Of a stretch of DNA of 64,000 nucleotides, positions 13,727-25,565 are shown one piece after another. Source of the stretch: Eopsaltria australis. Lineage: Eukaryota; Chordata; Aves; Passeriformes; Petroicidae. Both the position numbers and the translations under genes were made by a program. The stretch spans positions 1,240,001-1,304,000 of the forward strand of contig JAVTVJ010000447.1 of assembly GCA_034509425.1 (NCBI GenBank), given 5' to 3'. The notes under the pieces are model-generated. The model was not told the origin of the DNA. It did no database searches and worked only from the letters and a program-made list of their open reading frames with translations. Positions within the stretch are counted from its first letter, which is position 1; every line of letters begins with the position of its first letter.

Positions 13727-14050
13727 AAACTCCTCTACAATTCCTTGAAAAGAGGTGGTGGCAAGGCGGGGATTGGCCTCTTCTCCCAGACAACCAGCAA
13801 AGCAATGAGAGGACACAGCCTCAAGCTGTGCCAGAGGAGGGTCAGGCTGGACATCAGGAAGAATTTCTTCACTGAAAGGGTGGTCAGGCATTGGAACTGC
13901 TCAGAGAGGTTTGGAGTCCCCATCCCTGGAGGTGTCCAGGGAATGCCTGGATGTGGCACTCAGTGCTCTGGGCTGGGGACAAGGTGGGGATTGGGCACAG
14001 GTTGGACCCGATGACCTTGGAGGCCTTTTCCAACCTGAATTTCTCTATGG
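13727..14050 (+). mobile_element. CR1 LINE 3' fragment, ~325 bp
   Basis: A forward CR1: CTCTACAATTCCTTGAAAAGAGG, GGGATTGGCCTCTTCTCCCAG, CCTCAAGCTGTGCCAGAGG, GAATTTCTTCACTGAAAGGG, CATCCCTGGAGGTGTCC, the GACCTTGGAGGCCTTTTCC block and a decayed terminal octamer (TTTCTCTATGG). Its open frames are CR1-derived, not a host gene. Confidence 0.92.
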
Positions 14051-14053
14051 AAG

Positions 14054-16039
14054 CAGGACTGCCTTCAGTTGCTCAGGAACCTTTGCAGAAAAGTTCTGCT
14101 GCATTTTGTGGCCATCAAACCTCTCTCTTCCATTCAGTTTCCTATTTCAATGACTTATGGAAGAACTTCTCATCTCTACAATCTCCTCATTAAGCAGCTC
14201 ATTTGAATCCACAAGTGGACTTTCAGAGCTCAAACTGAGTGGGATTAAATACTTATTTATTTATTTATTTGCCAAGATAAAGTTTCAAATTAAATGTTTT
14301 TTCTCTCTCTCTCTCAGGAAGGAAATTGCTTTGTAACTTTTTAAGGAGATCCCAATCTTTGAACATGGCATCTTGTGGAGGCTGCCACTGCACAGAGGTA
14401 AACCAGAGAGCATTCCTGACCTGACCAGCCTGCAAATGCAATTTCAGGCAGAAAAAAAAAAATAAAAAGCCTTTAAAACTGGGATGATCGTTAACTTATC
14501 TGAGAAAAACAGAGAGAGCAGCTGAATAACCTCAGCTAGAAATGCAACAGATAAAGGCAATCTGAAGGTAACACATTTTTCATCACTCGGAGCTTTCGTG
14601 ATTGTGTTTCTGTGGCTCATATAAAACATGTTTTAGTCAAACATACTCTACTGGAATCAAAGTAGAGGGATATAAGTAAAATTACTTATTTCTCTAACAC
14701 AAGAAATCAAATCACATGTTCAAAAAGGAGGTTATATTTTATTTATTTATTCATATTATCTGGAAACCCATGAAAAGAAGAAATCAGAATGGAAATATTC
14801 ATAAAAGTTGAATAAAACAATAGCCTAACGCTTCTCTACCCTCTCTTGACAGCATTTTATTTTCCCTGGTCTCCTTGACACACTGCTAAATTAGAAACAC
14901 ATTGCTCCTCATCAAAATACAATCTTGGGAACACGAGTTTTTTATCACTGAAGAAATCCACGTCCTGTAGCTCAGCTTGTAATTTTGTGATTTACATTTG
15001 CTCAGGCGTGCTATCAAACAAAGATGGAGCTGAAGTTAACCCAGCACCTGGTGAAACTATGAAGCTACAATGGTACTTTCTCTTCTGGGCTGATGTTGTC
15101 TCTTCTCTGGGCAAAGTAGTGGAAAATAAAGCAAAAGGAAACAGGGAATTCCCTCACAGAAGACCCAGTAACTTGGGTTTCTCAGCAGAGTTTTGTGTAC
15201 AGCAGCTTCACTTGCTGTGCCAACACCAGTACCAGAGTAACAGAGAGCTGGCAACCTCATTTTCAGCTGGTTTCACAATGAATTCAGGATTTTAGCCTGC
15301 CTTTCATATCAAGAACAAAATTAAGAAGGCTTTTAATGGAAGTTAATTACCATGTTATCACCAGCCATGTGGAATGAAAGAACTCTCTGCCTTGAGTCTG
15401 TAAAGTTGTGCACACAGTTAGAGACTTTCATGTCCAGAATAATTTGTAGAGAAATAACATAATTTTTCTTTTCAAAAATAAAGACAGACAACCAGATGCC
15501 ATTTCTTTGGAAAGTGACTCACTGAAAGAGCAGAGGAACCATACAGAGACATCATTCTGGGGGAATTAAAGAAGCAGCTTTCTATTATTAACAGCAACTT
15601 GGAAACAGAAAGGCACCAGGCCTCTACACACACTCCTAGTGATGGCAGCACGAAATGAAACAGGTTTTAATAGTTTCTGTGATTTGGATGGTTGGTTTTG
15701 GTTTCTTTTTATTTTGAACCTGTCTTTCATGGTGAAATAACAAACCAGGAGGATGTGCTCAGTCAGATCCCTTAGATTGAGTGTTTGATAAGTTTCTAAA
15801 TTGCTTTTATAAGACAAACATAAGTAAATAGTTGCTGCTGTTTTCCTGCTCATACTTTGAGCCTATAAATTATTTAGAACAAGAGCCTCTAAACATGTTT
15901 GAACAGAGCTTTCCAGCAGAGATCATGAATGAAAACTGCTCATGTTTTTATTATCAAATACTATTAAGATAATTACGTAAAAAAGAGTAAATACAGCATC
16001 AGGCTGAAGGAAGAAACAAAACAAACCAAGGATACTTGC
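14054..16039. other. Non-coding intron immediately downstream of the CTNNA2 start exon
   Basis: This begins with the GC donor at 16039 and runs leftwards on the gene strand. Apart from the TTTA microsatellite nothing is recognised. The VTTLVN-encoding next exon was looked for on the minus strand and not found here or further left. Confidence 0.7.
14252..14270 (+). repeat. (TTTA)n microsatellite
   Basis: Four to five units of TTTA. A short (CT)n run follows at ~14303-14317. Confidence 0.9.
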
Positions 16040-16042
16040 CTG
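16034..16042 (-). other. CTNNA2: GC-type 5' splice site of the CTNNA2 start exon
   Basis: On the minus strand the exon ends CAG and the intron begins GCAAGT (16039 down to 16034). Apart from the C at +2 this is a perfect match to the U1 donor consensus, which is the usual form of GC-AG introns. The exon boundary is fixed by the protein: VTQ is the last family-conserved residue set and the sequence after it no longer matches alpha-catenin. No GT within a few bases would keep the frame. Confidence 0.85.
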
Positions 16043-16146
16043 GGTAACAAGTGGCTCCAAAAGTCTCTCTACTGTGAGAGTCCTGATTTCCAAACTTTTG
16101 GGGTCCCATTTCAGAATGATAGGTGACGTTGCAGAAGTCATACTCC
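16040..16146 (-). CDS. CTNNA2: First coding exon of alpha-N-catenin (CTNNA2), residues 1-34 plus 5 nt of 5' UTR
   Basis: Alpha-N-catenin is the neural alpha-catenin that links cadherin/beta-catenin complexes to actin at adherens junctions and synapses. The CDS runs from the ATG at 16141 down to 16040 (102 nt, 34 codons). It starts MTSATSPIIL, continues KWDPKSLEIRTL and ends LLEPLVTQ. KWDPKSLEIRTL and LLEPLVTQ are shared by CTNNA1 and CTNNA2. The TSATSPIIL start is the CTNNA2 form, whereas CTNNA1 begins MTAVHAG and CTNNA3 is more divergent. The acceptor is a pyrimidine-rich tract ending TTCCAG (AG at 16148-16147), leaving only GGAGT before the ATG, so the rest of the 5' UTR must lie in one or more exons at higher coordinates. 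The exon ends in phase 0, as expected where the family continues with VTTLVN. The donor is GC, not GT. The encoded segment is the N-terminus, just ahead of the beta-catenin-binding region. The following exon is not in the window. Confidence 0.96.
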
Positions 16147-16224
16147 CTGGAACAGATTGAATCACACAACGTGAAAATTATTAGTGCAATATCCACACAC
16201 TGCATGGCATTTATTTAAAGAATA

Positions 16225-16239
16225 AATATATATATATAT
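16225..16239 (+). repeat. Short (AT)n tract
   Basis: About seven AT units, ~80 bp upstream of the CTNNA2 start-exon acceptor on the minus strand. Confidence 0.9.
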
Positions 16240-17929
16240 CCACATCTAAAACACTTCTCTATAACCTCACTAGTGTTCCTCTACTCTCAAGAACTCCCAG
16301 GCGCAGCACTGCAACATCCAATGGGTGCTTAGATGTTTATATTCAGAATTCTTTTTACTCCTGTACCTCCAACACCACAGATGTGGCCTGAAGGAACCAC
16401 ATCCCATGGAGGGCACAGGCAGGAGCAGGTTTATCCTGAAGGACTCCATCCCACAGAGGGAACCCAAACTGGAGCAGGTGAAAAGTGTGAGGAAGGAGCA
16501 GGAGTGTTATGAATTTACTACAACCCCCAAATTCCCCTGTGTTGCACGAAGTGGGAGAGGCAAGGAACTGGAAGAGTCAGAAGTGGAATAAAACAAATTC
16601 AACAACTCTGTTCAGGTTCTTGAATCAAACTTCCCCCACAGTATTCACCATTTCTTAATCTTCCATCAAAAAGAGACGTACTCATTTAAAAGCCAAAATG
16701 GATTCTCCAGACCACCTTAAGCTTAGAAGCTTAAACAAAGCCCAAAATGAAGGCAACAGCAAATTGCTGACATTTTATTCCCCAATTCAGGTTTTCATGC
16801 AATCTTCTAGACAGTTGACTTCATTTTGGAAATTCCAGATACAGAGAAGTTTGCCTGTCAGGCTGTAAGAGACATCCAATGCACCTCATTGAGCTGGAAA
16901 ATGATTTAAGTATTTGGTGACAAGCAAAGCCACACAGAAACTAACTTGTCCACCAAACCCAAGAAGACAGAAAAATCTAATGAAAAAAAGTCCATTTTAA
17001 ATAATTCTGAGTTAATTATTTCCCTTTATTTTAAAATTAAAATGAAAAATTAGATGCCACATATACCATGAGAACAATTAACAGGTAAAGAAAAAGCTGT
17101 AGTATCATACTGGACATTGTGTGAGATTCAAGTCCCTCTGTATGGAATATCCCAAAAGCTTTAAATTGTTTTCTCCAGAAAACAATTTTAATATTTTTAA
17201 CTTGGTAACTTTACTATTTTATCTTAGTATTTTTAACCAATAAGCTAATTTCAACAATAAAATTTACAAATAAATAAATTAATGAATCACCACTGTAATT
17301 AGGGGAACAAAAGCAAAAGAAATTCAGCTATTGCTCCTTGAATCACAATCCACTCCATGAAGCATAATTCAGTAAGGTACTTACTCAGGATTTAGCAGCA
17401 TTATCCAGTATATACAAAATAAATTCTACTGCTCTACTCAGGAGAATGTCTTGAGTAATCACTATCAATCAATATAAACAGGCTGGTGAGTCCCTGCAAA
17501 ATTCATTCACAGGCTGAAAAAGATTCTCACTGGGTGAAAACACTTGCTCAAAAAGAGAGGAATATCAGAACTCCCTAATCAGTGTGTTTATAAATCACAT
17601 CTAAAGGCACCATTAGCCTCCTCTCACTCGCAAACATTTGGTAACAGAATTATCAGATAATACCTAGTGAGTGCTAAAATCACTATTACTCAGTTTTCAC
17701 TCTTCCACAAAAACCCATTAGGTTTCATGTTTTACAGTGCTGAAAACACCCAGGCCTGATTAAAGAAAACTGGGAGACAGTTTCTGCTTGCTGTAAACAT
17801 GGTTGATGTGGGAGCCATCATCCTTCCAACAGACAATGTTTAATTATCATTCAGAGCCTGTTTCTTTTTTATATAAAGTTGGTTGCCACTCCAGTTGGCC
17901 TCTGGAATTCATAAAATAAGTCTGAAGTA

Positions 17930-17963
17930 GATAATTATTCTAATTGCTTAATCATTAGTTGTG
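17930..17963. promoter_or_regulatory. Cluster of TAAT/ATTA homeodomain-type cores (candidate enhancer element)
   Basis: Within about 34 bp there are several ATTA/TAAT cores (ATAATTATT, CTAATTG, TTAATCATTAG). It lies in the intron just upstream of the CTNNA2 start exon. AT-rich background makes such motifs common, so only cross-species conservation would give this weight. Confidence 0.12.
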
Positions 17964-19835
17964 ATGCTTTCAAATGTGTCACAGAGCCTTTCTTTTTACT
18001 AAGCACACTTTTCCTCGCTATTAACGTGAATACTCAGACACTTGTCATAATTCAAAAATAAATTCAGAGCTGTACCAAAGTCCAGAGCCTACAAAAGCAA
18101 ATTAATTTCAGTCATGCAGGTGATATTAAAGATAACCTGGATGATCAGTTGGTAGAGCCAGATTATAGCCTCAGGTTCAATCTTTACTAAAAAATGAAAC
18201 AAATATCCTTCAGAACTCAACATAAAAGGGTGGGCAGGGCTTTCAAATATAAAAAGGGCACATGCAAGAAAAAGCCTTATTAAAAACTTATGACAGTTTC
18301 TCATTCGCACTCAGATCTACACCACAACAGCAAATAAGTTTAAAAAAAAGTCAAATTAATGTATTTTTCTCAACATTCTTTCAGCTGCTGTCACAACAGC
18401 AATTTTAAATGTCAAGACTAAGAAGAAGTTACCTGCCCAAGTGTTTCTGTAAGAATAGATGGAGTATTTCTTCCTTGCAATTTCTACACTGAACTTCCCA
18501 CACAAAACAGGCGAGCAGGGACTGCTCAGTTGGATGAAGGACAGCATACTAGGAGTATTTTATGGCTCTTTGACCAAATATTCCCCACAAGTAGCTTTAA
18601 GTACTCCACTGAAAGGAAATATAAGTTAACAGTGTTGTAATAACACTGCCATAGAACTATACAGACATCGCAGTCCTAATCCTGAAACCAGCTCCAGATT
18701 TTTTTCAAGAATATATTTTAGGAATTCTACTGCCTAACTGCTTTTCTTCTTCCCTGAGCATGTGCCAAAATGCCTCTTGTTCCAAGCTTTTAGCTTTTCC
18801 TAAACACAGCAATACAGAAATGTCTCTATCCAGCTCAGAAATGCTCACTGTGAGCATTTGTTTAGGCAGTCTGTGTTCAAAGCCCATCTGTAAAGAAAAT
18901 AAGTATTTACTTTAGTAAATATTAACAAGTGTTTACTGGAACAAGTGGAACAAGTGGAGTCAAAACCTCACATCAGAATTCTCCATTACATAACAGTCCC
19001 CAAGAGTCTAACCCCACACCACCCTTACCACCAGCCTCCTCACACAGCATTAATTTCACTTTTTGGAACATCCCACAAACCCAGAATGTTCTGCATTTGG
19101 AATTGTTTGTCTGTCACACCACAACTCCCTGTTTTCCACACAGAGGAGCTTTCTGAGGGTCAGAGCAGCTCACAAGTGACACTGCAGCTCACTTCTGTGC
19201 TGCAACTTCAATAGGAGTAAAAATATTTAAAATCTACATAAGCCAAAGCAATGTTTGCTGAAGCAAAGTGGTAATTTTTTAGAAATACAAACATTGCCAG
19301 GCTTGAGCAGGCCTCCAGCTGTTAGTCCAGCTCACATCTGCAATGCAGACATGAAAGACAGATGGTGAACATTTCATCCTGAATAAAGTAAAAACCCTTT
19401 CTACCTGACTCCTAGCAAAGCTGGAGGATTAATCAGCTGGCAAGAGTAGATTGGCAATGCTGGCAGCACAAGTCTGTACTTCCAACACTCTATTTGCTGC
19501 TGGGAAGGCAAAAAATGATTTTGATTAGTGAAAGAAAGATGCCCAGCAAGGTAGAAAATCACTAAGGTGCGAGGAGTGAGAAGGCAAAATAGTAGTAATT
19601 TAGCCCATCTTTCCACATAGTAAAGTTAAAATACTAATTTTTTAATACTTAATTTTTAATACCTAATGCTTAAGGCATTTATATGGACTAGTGAAGAAAA
19701 TGTGCTTCCCAACTGATTCTCCCCCATCAGGCACCACCCCGGACTGCAGTCCCGGTGTCCAGATTAATGGGGCACTTCCACACATGCCATAAACCCAGCT
19801 GATCTCCCAGCTCAGCTCTTCCTGCATATTTGTAC

Positions 19836-19950
19836 CTTTTTTCATGGGTTTGGTGGGGCTGGGAATTCCACCAGGAACAGAACCTGGCTGAACACTCACT
19901 AACCCTACAGAAGGAAAACAAGTGCTCAGCTCCTTTGAAGCCGCGTCCAT
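19836..19950 (-). other. Possible alternative first coding exon upstream of the CTNNA2 start exon (speculative)
   Basis: On the minus strand an ATG at 19950 sits in a near-perfect Kozak context (GCTGCCATGG). It opens 38 codons (MDAASKELST..., ending ...TKPMKK) before a possible donor AAAG|GTACAA, with the last exon base at 19836, ending in phase 1. If joined to the acceptor of the CTNNA2 start exon, the split codon becomes GGG, the 5-nt leader supplies AGT, and the frame enters the canonical ATG without a stop. The result would be a 40-residue N-terminal extension. A good acceptor (CTTCTGTAG, exon from 19904) inside the same stretch would alternatively give a 69-nt exon with the same donor. 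The donor is only moderate (+4 C, +5 A), and in-frame joining has a one-in-three chance of occurring by accident. I do not recognise the peptide. Confidence 0.2.
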
Positions 19951-20462
19951 GGCAGCACAGGCAACAACCAAAGCTGTGAGAAGAGCAGCAGATGTGGAGG
20001 ACAGGGCAGCCTCTCCAGACACAAACTGGTTTGAGATGAGTTAAAAACTGAACAACACAGTCTGTGCTTCCTTGGTTCGCATCTGAAGATTGAGAGCCAC
20101 GTCAAAACAAACACCTCTCTGCACGGAGACAGACTTCTGTGAGGAATACGGAATTCCTTCCAGCAGGATACACAGTCTCTTGAGACAGACACAGGAAGAA
20201 AAAAGAAAATCTGACTGATTTCACAGACATTTGCTTCTCTGGGAGGTGGAAATCTAAACACATGAATGGTTATACCCTTGAGTCTGCCTACGGAGCGTAA
20301 CAGCGTTTAGAGATGCACGAGCTGGCTCTGGATTAGCTCAGGTACAAGAGAGGCTGGAGCACAGGACAAAGCAGCTCAGACATCTGAAATCCTACAAACA
20401 CTCACAGCCCTGGAGAGCCCACCCCTGGCTGACCTGGCTGGCAGAGGGCTGCAGTGAGATAT

Positions 20463-20465
<3 letters not shown>

Positions 20466-20494
<29 letters not shown>
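20466..20494 (+). repeat. (AT)n microsatellite, ~14 units
   Basis: An uninterrupted AT dinucleotide run of 29 bp, about 0.5 kb upstream (on the minus strand) of the possible alternative first exon. Confidence 0.97.
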
Positions 20495-20498
<4 letters not shown>

Positions 20499-21059
20499 TG
20501 GTGGTATAGATAGCCAAGATTCTGTTCCCTCACATTTATCTGCAGTATTGAGCAATGCAGCTGCACCTCTGCTCTGACCTGAGCAGCAGCAAGTGTAGCT
20601 GCAAGAGCTCTGATCCTCAAGGGAGCCTAGTTTCCAGCACAATTCCCAACCCATTTGCCCGTTCTCTGGCTCTGCTCACACAAGAATACAAATAGAGACA
20701 GAAGGACAGAAAGCAGGAGTGAATAACAATTGCAAGGAAAGGAAATAAAGGGGAAACTTGCAATGAGGAGTAAAAGTGTAGTGGGAAAGGGAATAGAGAA
20801 CATGCCTTTCTGCAGATAAAAGCTCTTATCATTAGTCAATGACAGCCCAGCACAGCCTCCAGCAGATCTGGCTGAAACAATCAGAGTTCAAACAGGCATT
20901 TCCCATCACCTTGCTTAAAATAATGGAGAAAGGAAAAAAATAATAAAGAGAGCAGGAGGGTTTGGAGGAGGGTAAGGAATACTCATCTCCACACTTAACA
21001 ACTTCTTGACATACTCGTTTATTTAGTTTCATGAATGGGACTCTTCTCACTTCTTTCCT

Positions 21060-21480
21060 AAAATTTAGACACGGAAGAAACAAGTCAAACTAAACCTTCA
21101 GGCCCCACTCCCAAGCTTAACCACGCAGAGAATTTTTAATTTGAGCTTTTCTAAGCTCTCAACTTCCTTTAGGATTCACAGCCCTCTCCCCTTCCGCTAA
21201 CCCTCCACCTCCACAGTGGGGCAAGATTCTGCTTGGGCTTCATCAAAACCAAGTTCTTAAATGGAAGCAGCCCACGATGCAAACTGAGATTTCTAACCAA
21301 TATAAACCACCCAGGAAGGAGGGGAAAGGGCTTTACAAGGGGAGGATTACCGTGGTAACAGAGCCAGCGGGACAGAGACCATGGAGAGCCCCGACACGGG
21401 AACTGGCAAGCTAAAAAAAGGCAATGATGGAGTGATTCACATTTTTCAGTCACATTAACCAGCTCAGGCTTGGAGGCAGC
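21060..21480. promoter_or_regulatory. CpG-enriched stretch with X-box-like palindrome, candidate regulatory region
   Basis: CpG dinucleotides are rare across the window but occur about ten times in this 420-bp stretch, with further ones at 19.7-20.35 kb. It is not a classical CpG island. It contains an RFX X-box-like palindrome at 21346-21359 (ATTACCGTGGTAAC; two positions differ from GTTACCATGGTAAC) and a CCAATATAAA string at 21297-21306. It lies about 5 kb upstream of the CTNNA2 start exon on the gene's strand, where a 5' UTR exon or alternative promoter could sit. No transcription start can be shown from sequence alone. Confidence 0.2.
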
Positions 21481-24400
21481 AGCCTACACCAAGACCTGCA
21501 TCAGGCACGAGGGCAAATTGCCTTCAGAAGCCAAAGAGACCCTGAAAATCTCCCAGGGAAGGTGCAAACCTATGTAAGGGTCAGAGTAACAGAGAGGTTC
21601 CACCCACACCCACATGCCTGACCTGCTGCTGCCTCTGCTTCGGCTGGAAAGTGAGAATGTTCCTCAAAATTCTGTGCAAAGCTTAACTGCATTGAGTATC
21701 CAAATTGTTTTAATCTACTATATGGCTTAGAAAAATAATTCTACTTTAAGGGCTCACACACCTACAGCTGCAGTTTGAGTCCCTGTTTGGGCTCCCATCA
21801 TTCAGCATTCAGGTGAAGTTTATTGTTTAGAAGGTTTTCACTCCTGGGGGATGTTATACCCAATATCCAATCCTTAAAACACCTAAATTTCTAATGGCTG
21901 GTTCTCCATGAGGAGCCTAGTGATTTAGGGAGTGCTATCCCTGGAAAGGATGAAAAATAGGACTGCTCACATTGGTTTGCTTTAATAGATATTACAAGTA
22001 GAACCACGTGAAAAGCAATTTACTCCAATACGAGTAAGCAATCAAAGTGCTTGAAAGCTGCTTTAAACAGCCATACAAAAAACTCCTACATTCAAATAAT
22101 TCATCCTGCATTATTTACACAAGCATGCTTTTTTTCCACTGAGTAACTTTTACAGTCAAGGTAGGAGAGTTTCCCAAAATGAAACAGAAGATTTTAAGGA
22201 ATCTGTACCACAAGGCAGCCCAGGCCTCAGCAAAGGCTGTCCTGTCTCTTCTGTGGAACCACAGATTTTCCCACAGATTTCTCTGTATTCACACAGCTCC
22301 TCAACACCTCCTAATAAAAGTCCTCTCACAGCTCTGGACGTGATCAAAGCTCAGTGCTGCTGGGAGCCTGGTTCATGTTGGGTCATGCTGCAAGCCCAGG
22401 AAAACCAAATCATTTTAAATCAGGTCCGTGGTGCAGATCCTACACTCTGCCTTCTCTATCCATCATATTTCCCCCCAAATGATGCAAATTTCTGCATACA
22501 GCAAAGTAATGCCTGTAAAAGACACATAAATTACTGGAGAGATGCTGAGTTTACAGAAATTACCTTCCTTTTTTAGTAATAAAACCGTAAGTTTTGAAAC
22601 ATTTTTTTCTGCTTCTACTTAAGCCAACATAAATCATACACCTTGCAGAAAAAAAAAATCCAAACAAACATTTATTCACATCTTCTATTTCACTTGTTAT
22701 TTTTCTTCACTGTATGAACCTGGCATTAGTAATACCAGCTCACATTTTACAAAGGCAGAGAAGTATGAAGAACCTTTGGTTTAAATTAACACATTTGCTC
22801 CCCTTACAGCACAGAATTAGTATCTCAAGCTCCAACAGCTCTTCAAAAAGAGTTCTTGAACTTAATCCTAGCCATGACTTTGCAAGCTTCTGCTTCTGCA
22901 TGTAGGGGGTCGTCCTTTCACTGAAAGAATCCTATTTACAATTCCTCATCCTTGGAAACTACAATTAACCTTACCTCTGTATCACCCTGCAGCTGCTCTT
23001 CATTTCTCTGAGAGAGAACCCTTTATTCCAGGCAGATCAACTGCTGCTGCCTCCAAATGAAACAATTGACAGATTTTCCCACAGAGAGTCAAAGCTTTAG
23101 GGGGTTTGGAGCTTTTTTTAGTTTGGTTGGCTTTTTCAGGAGCCTGTTTCCCTGCTGGTTTCATTAGAACGGCAATGCTGTAGTAGCATCTCCACATTCA
23201 TTTCCCTTTTCACTAAGCTTTAAATTATCCAATTATTCATTATTTTAATTAAGGGGTTTTTGCTGTTGTTCCTACAGGTCAAACACTGTTTTCCTGCACT
23301 GAAGAGAATCTTTGAGTTCTGTGAACTACAGACACCACCAGCCCAAAGCCTGGATGAGAAGAATCTGGAGTTTCTCTGAATGAAAGGAATCTCCCCTTGC
23401 CCTTGGAAAGTCCACAAACCTCCACACTATGGAGAAGGAGCAATTTTCCAACTCCATAATTTACACATCAAATAGGATTGGTTCCAAACAAAACCCCCTG
23501 GAAGCACAGCTGACATTTTCCTCAGCAATTAATATCTGGGGTCATTAACCACCTCTCTGAACATTCCCACCAACTTCCAGATGTTCACATTGTCCTGTAC
23601 CTGCACTTGTCCAGCTGCTCATCAGCTGCCTCTGAGAAATGCCTAAAAATATCAGAGAAATTTATCATCTAACCTTGTGTTCATTAAATCTGAAATTCCT
23701 TGAAATATTTTACAGAAAGAGCCTCTACCCTTAGAAAAACCTGTTCAGAACAGGCCTCATTCTGAGATGAGCCATGGGTACCACTCCATAATTATTTACC
23801 ACTAATCTAAAAAAAGGACAAAGTAAAAATCTGCAAAGATAGAAATAAATGTTAAAAATAAGAACTGAACTGCTTAATTCCGCTCGGTCACTTGTTACTG
23901 AAAACTCTCCTGATGCTTTTCTCATGCTGATGGATGTTTTAAATAAAGCACAATGCATAGATTGCCATCCATGATGATATCCACAGAGTTTTATCTTCCC
24001 CAGCTGTGTGTTCACAGGATTTGCTGTAGTTCCATCAGCTGGGAAAAACTGAAATACAATGTGGCATAAGAACTGCATCACCATTATATTCATGACTGAA
24101 TTAATTGAATTAAAGATAATAAAGCTCTGTGTTTCCTATTCAGAACAGCCCTCTATTCAAAAGGAAGGGATGCAGACAATCAGGGAACATGTACAATTTT
24201 TAATGTAAAAGATGCCATTTAAAACCTTTAAAGAATGTAACTTTAAAAAAAAAGAAAAAAAAAAAGTAGTTGTTTCTCCCAAAACTTACTGGAAAAATGT
24301 CATGTAAAGAGAGAGAGAGATAAGTCTTCTAACATCTGAGCTCTCTCTTTAATGCATTATAGATTTGGATTAATCTTGATTTTTTTTCTTATTTTTCCTG

Positions 24401-25420
24401 AGTATGTAGAGAACTGAAGGCAATCCAGAAAAGAAGCAGAATTATCTCAGAGCAAGGCTGGCAATTCAACATTAACCACTTACAAAACAATGGGAGAAGC
24501 AGACACTTGAATATGTAACAAAGTATTGCATGGAGGGGTAACAAAATTAAACTTGCTATCATAGATTTACAGAATTTTATTCAAGAGAACTTTAGAAATC
24601 ATAAAAACAAAAAATAACCAATTATTCTAACAGACTCCCCAGTCCAGGCCAAGAGAATGAAAGCTGAAATTAAACAGGTTCTTCATAGACATAAAAAACT
24701 TTTAGAAGATTTTTAAATAGGGAAAAAGTCTGTGTGAGGAGCAGGGATCTGAGATGGATTTTTCATCCCTGCTTATTTTAAATTCAGAACTTTACTCTCT
24801 CTCAGATAAGGATTACTTTAAACAGAACTGACTTCATTAGAAGATACAGTACATGATATGGAGGTGATTGCATTAATCAGATTTCTTCCTTCCTGCAGGA
24901 CACTGTCAACAAAAAATTTTTGAAAAATAGGCAAAGGATGGGATCTGGCTTCATTTCAGAAAGTCCTGTACAGCCATGCAAACACACTGAAGGTCATTCT
25001 GCAGTCCCCAAAAAACAACCAGGTTTCCAGAAAAGCCAATTCATGAGCTCCAGCAAGAGCTAAACTGCTTTTATACAGCTGAATTCCAGACCCCTTGAAC
25101 TCCAGCAGTGAACATCACGCAATCTACAGCACTACCTTCCATTAAGATAAGGAGCATAGAGATTTAAGAGCTCCTACTAATTATCAAAGTGCTGGAATGG
25201 GTCAGACAGGTCAGTGACATCAGGAGATTTATGCTCCATGGCAACACAATTCATAGAGCTGGACAGGCACTGGCACTGCCTGGTACAATCCACTATTTGT
25301 GTAAAACTACCCATAAAACACAGAGAGCTGCTTGATCATAGAATGGACATGTTGGAGGTGGTTTGTTTTAAGCTAAGTTTCTCCAGATAAAGGGATTACT
25401 TAGAGAGCTAGAGATGATAT
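21481..25420. other. Non-coding stretch
   Basis: No exon or transposon is recognised. A (GA)n run lies at ~24308-24320 and an A-rich patch at ~24245-24267. A decayed CR1-like octamer string (ATCATAGATTTACAG) at ~24559 is too weak to call. Confidence 0.6.
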
Positions 25421-25565
25421 AATCACAGAATCACAGGATGGTTTGGGTTGGAAGGGACCTTAAAGCTCATTTTGTCCCACCCTCTGCCATGGGTAGAGAC
25501 ACTTCCACTAGACCAGGCTGCTCCAAGCTCCATCCAACCTGGCCTTGAACACCTTTCCAGACAAA
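25421..25565 (-). mobile_element. CR1 LINE 3' tail
   Basis: Reverse CR1: AATCACAGAATCACAGG octamers, GGTTTGGGTTGGAAGGGACC, CTGCCATGGGTAGAGACAC, CTAGACCAGGCTGCTCCAAG, CATCCAACCTGGCCTTGAAC. It is truncated after ~145 bp. Confidence 0.93.

Larger units (their letters stand above)
16147..19835. other. Non-coding stretch upstream of the CTNNA2 start exon
   Basis: Intron ending in the start-exon acceptor. It contains the short AT run at 16.23 kb, the homeodomain-motif cluster at 17.93 kb and a local GGAACAAGT duplication at ~18938-18957. No CR1 or exon is recognised. Confidence 0.65.

Noticed and set aside
1..16033. CTNNA2 exon 3 (family continuation VTTLVN...GRSKKAH...)
   Set aside because: I searched for it on the minus strand and did not find it. 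The intron evidently extends beyond the left edge.
19663..20022. 119-codon minus-strand open frame as an independent gene
   Set aside because: The frame's first codon is GTG, not ATG. Only the ATG at 19950 with the donor at 19836 is worth keeping, and only as a speculative CTNNA2 exon.
24555..24640. Possible decayed CR1 end (ATCATAGATTTACAG)
   Set aside because: Only the octamer-like string matches. The following sequence does not align convincingly with any CR1 block.
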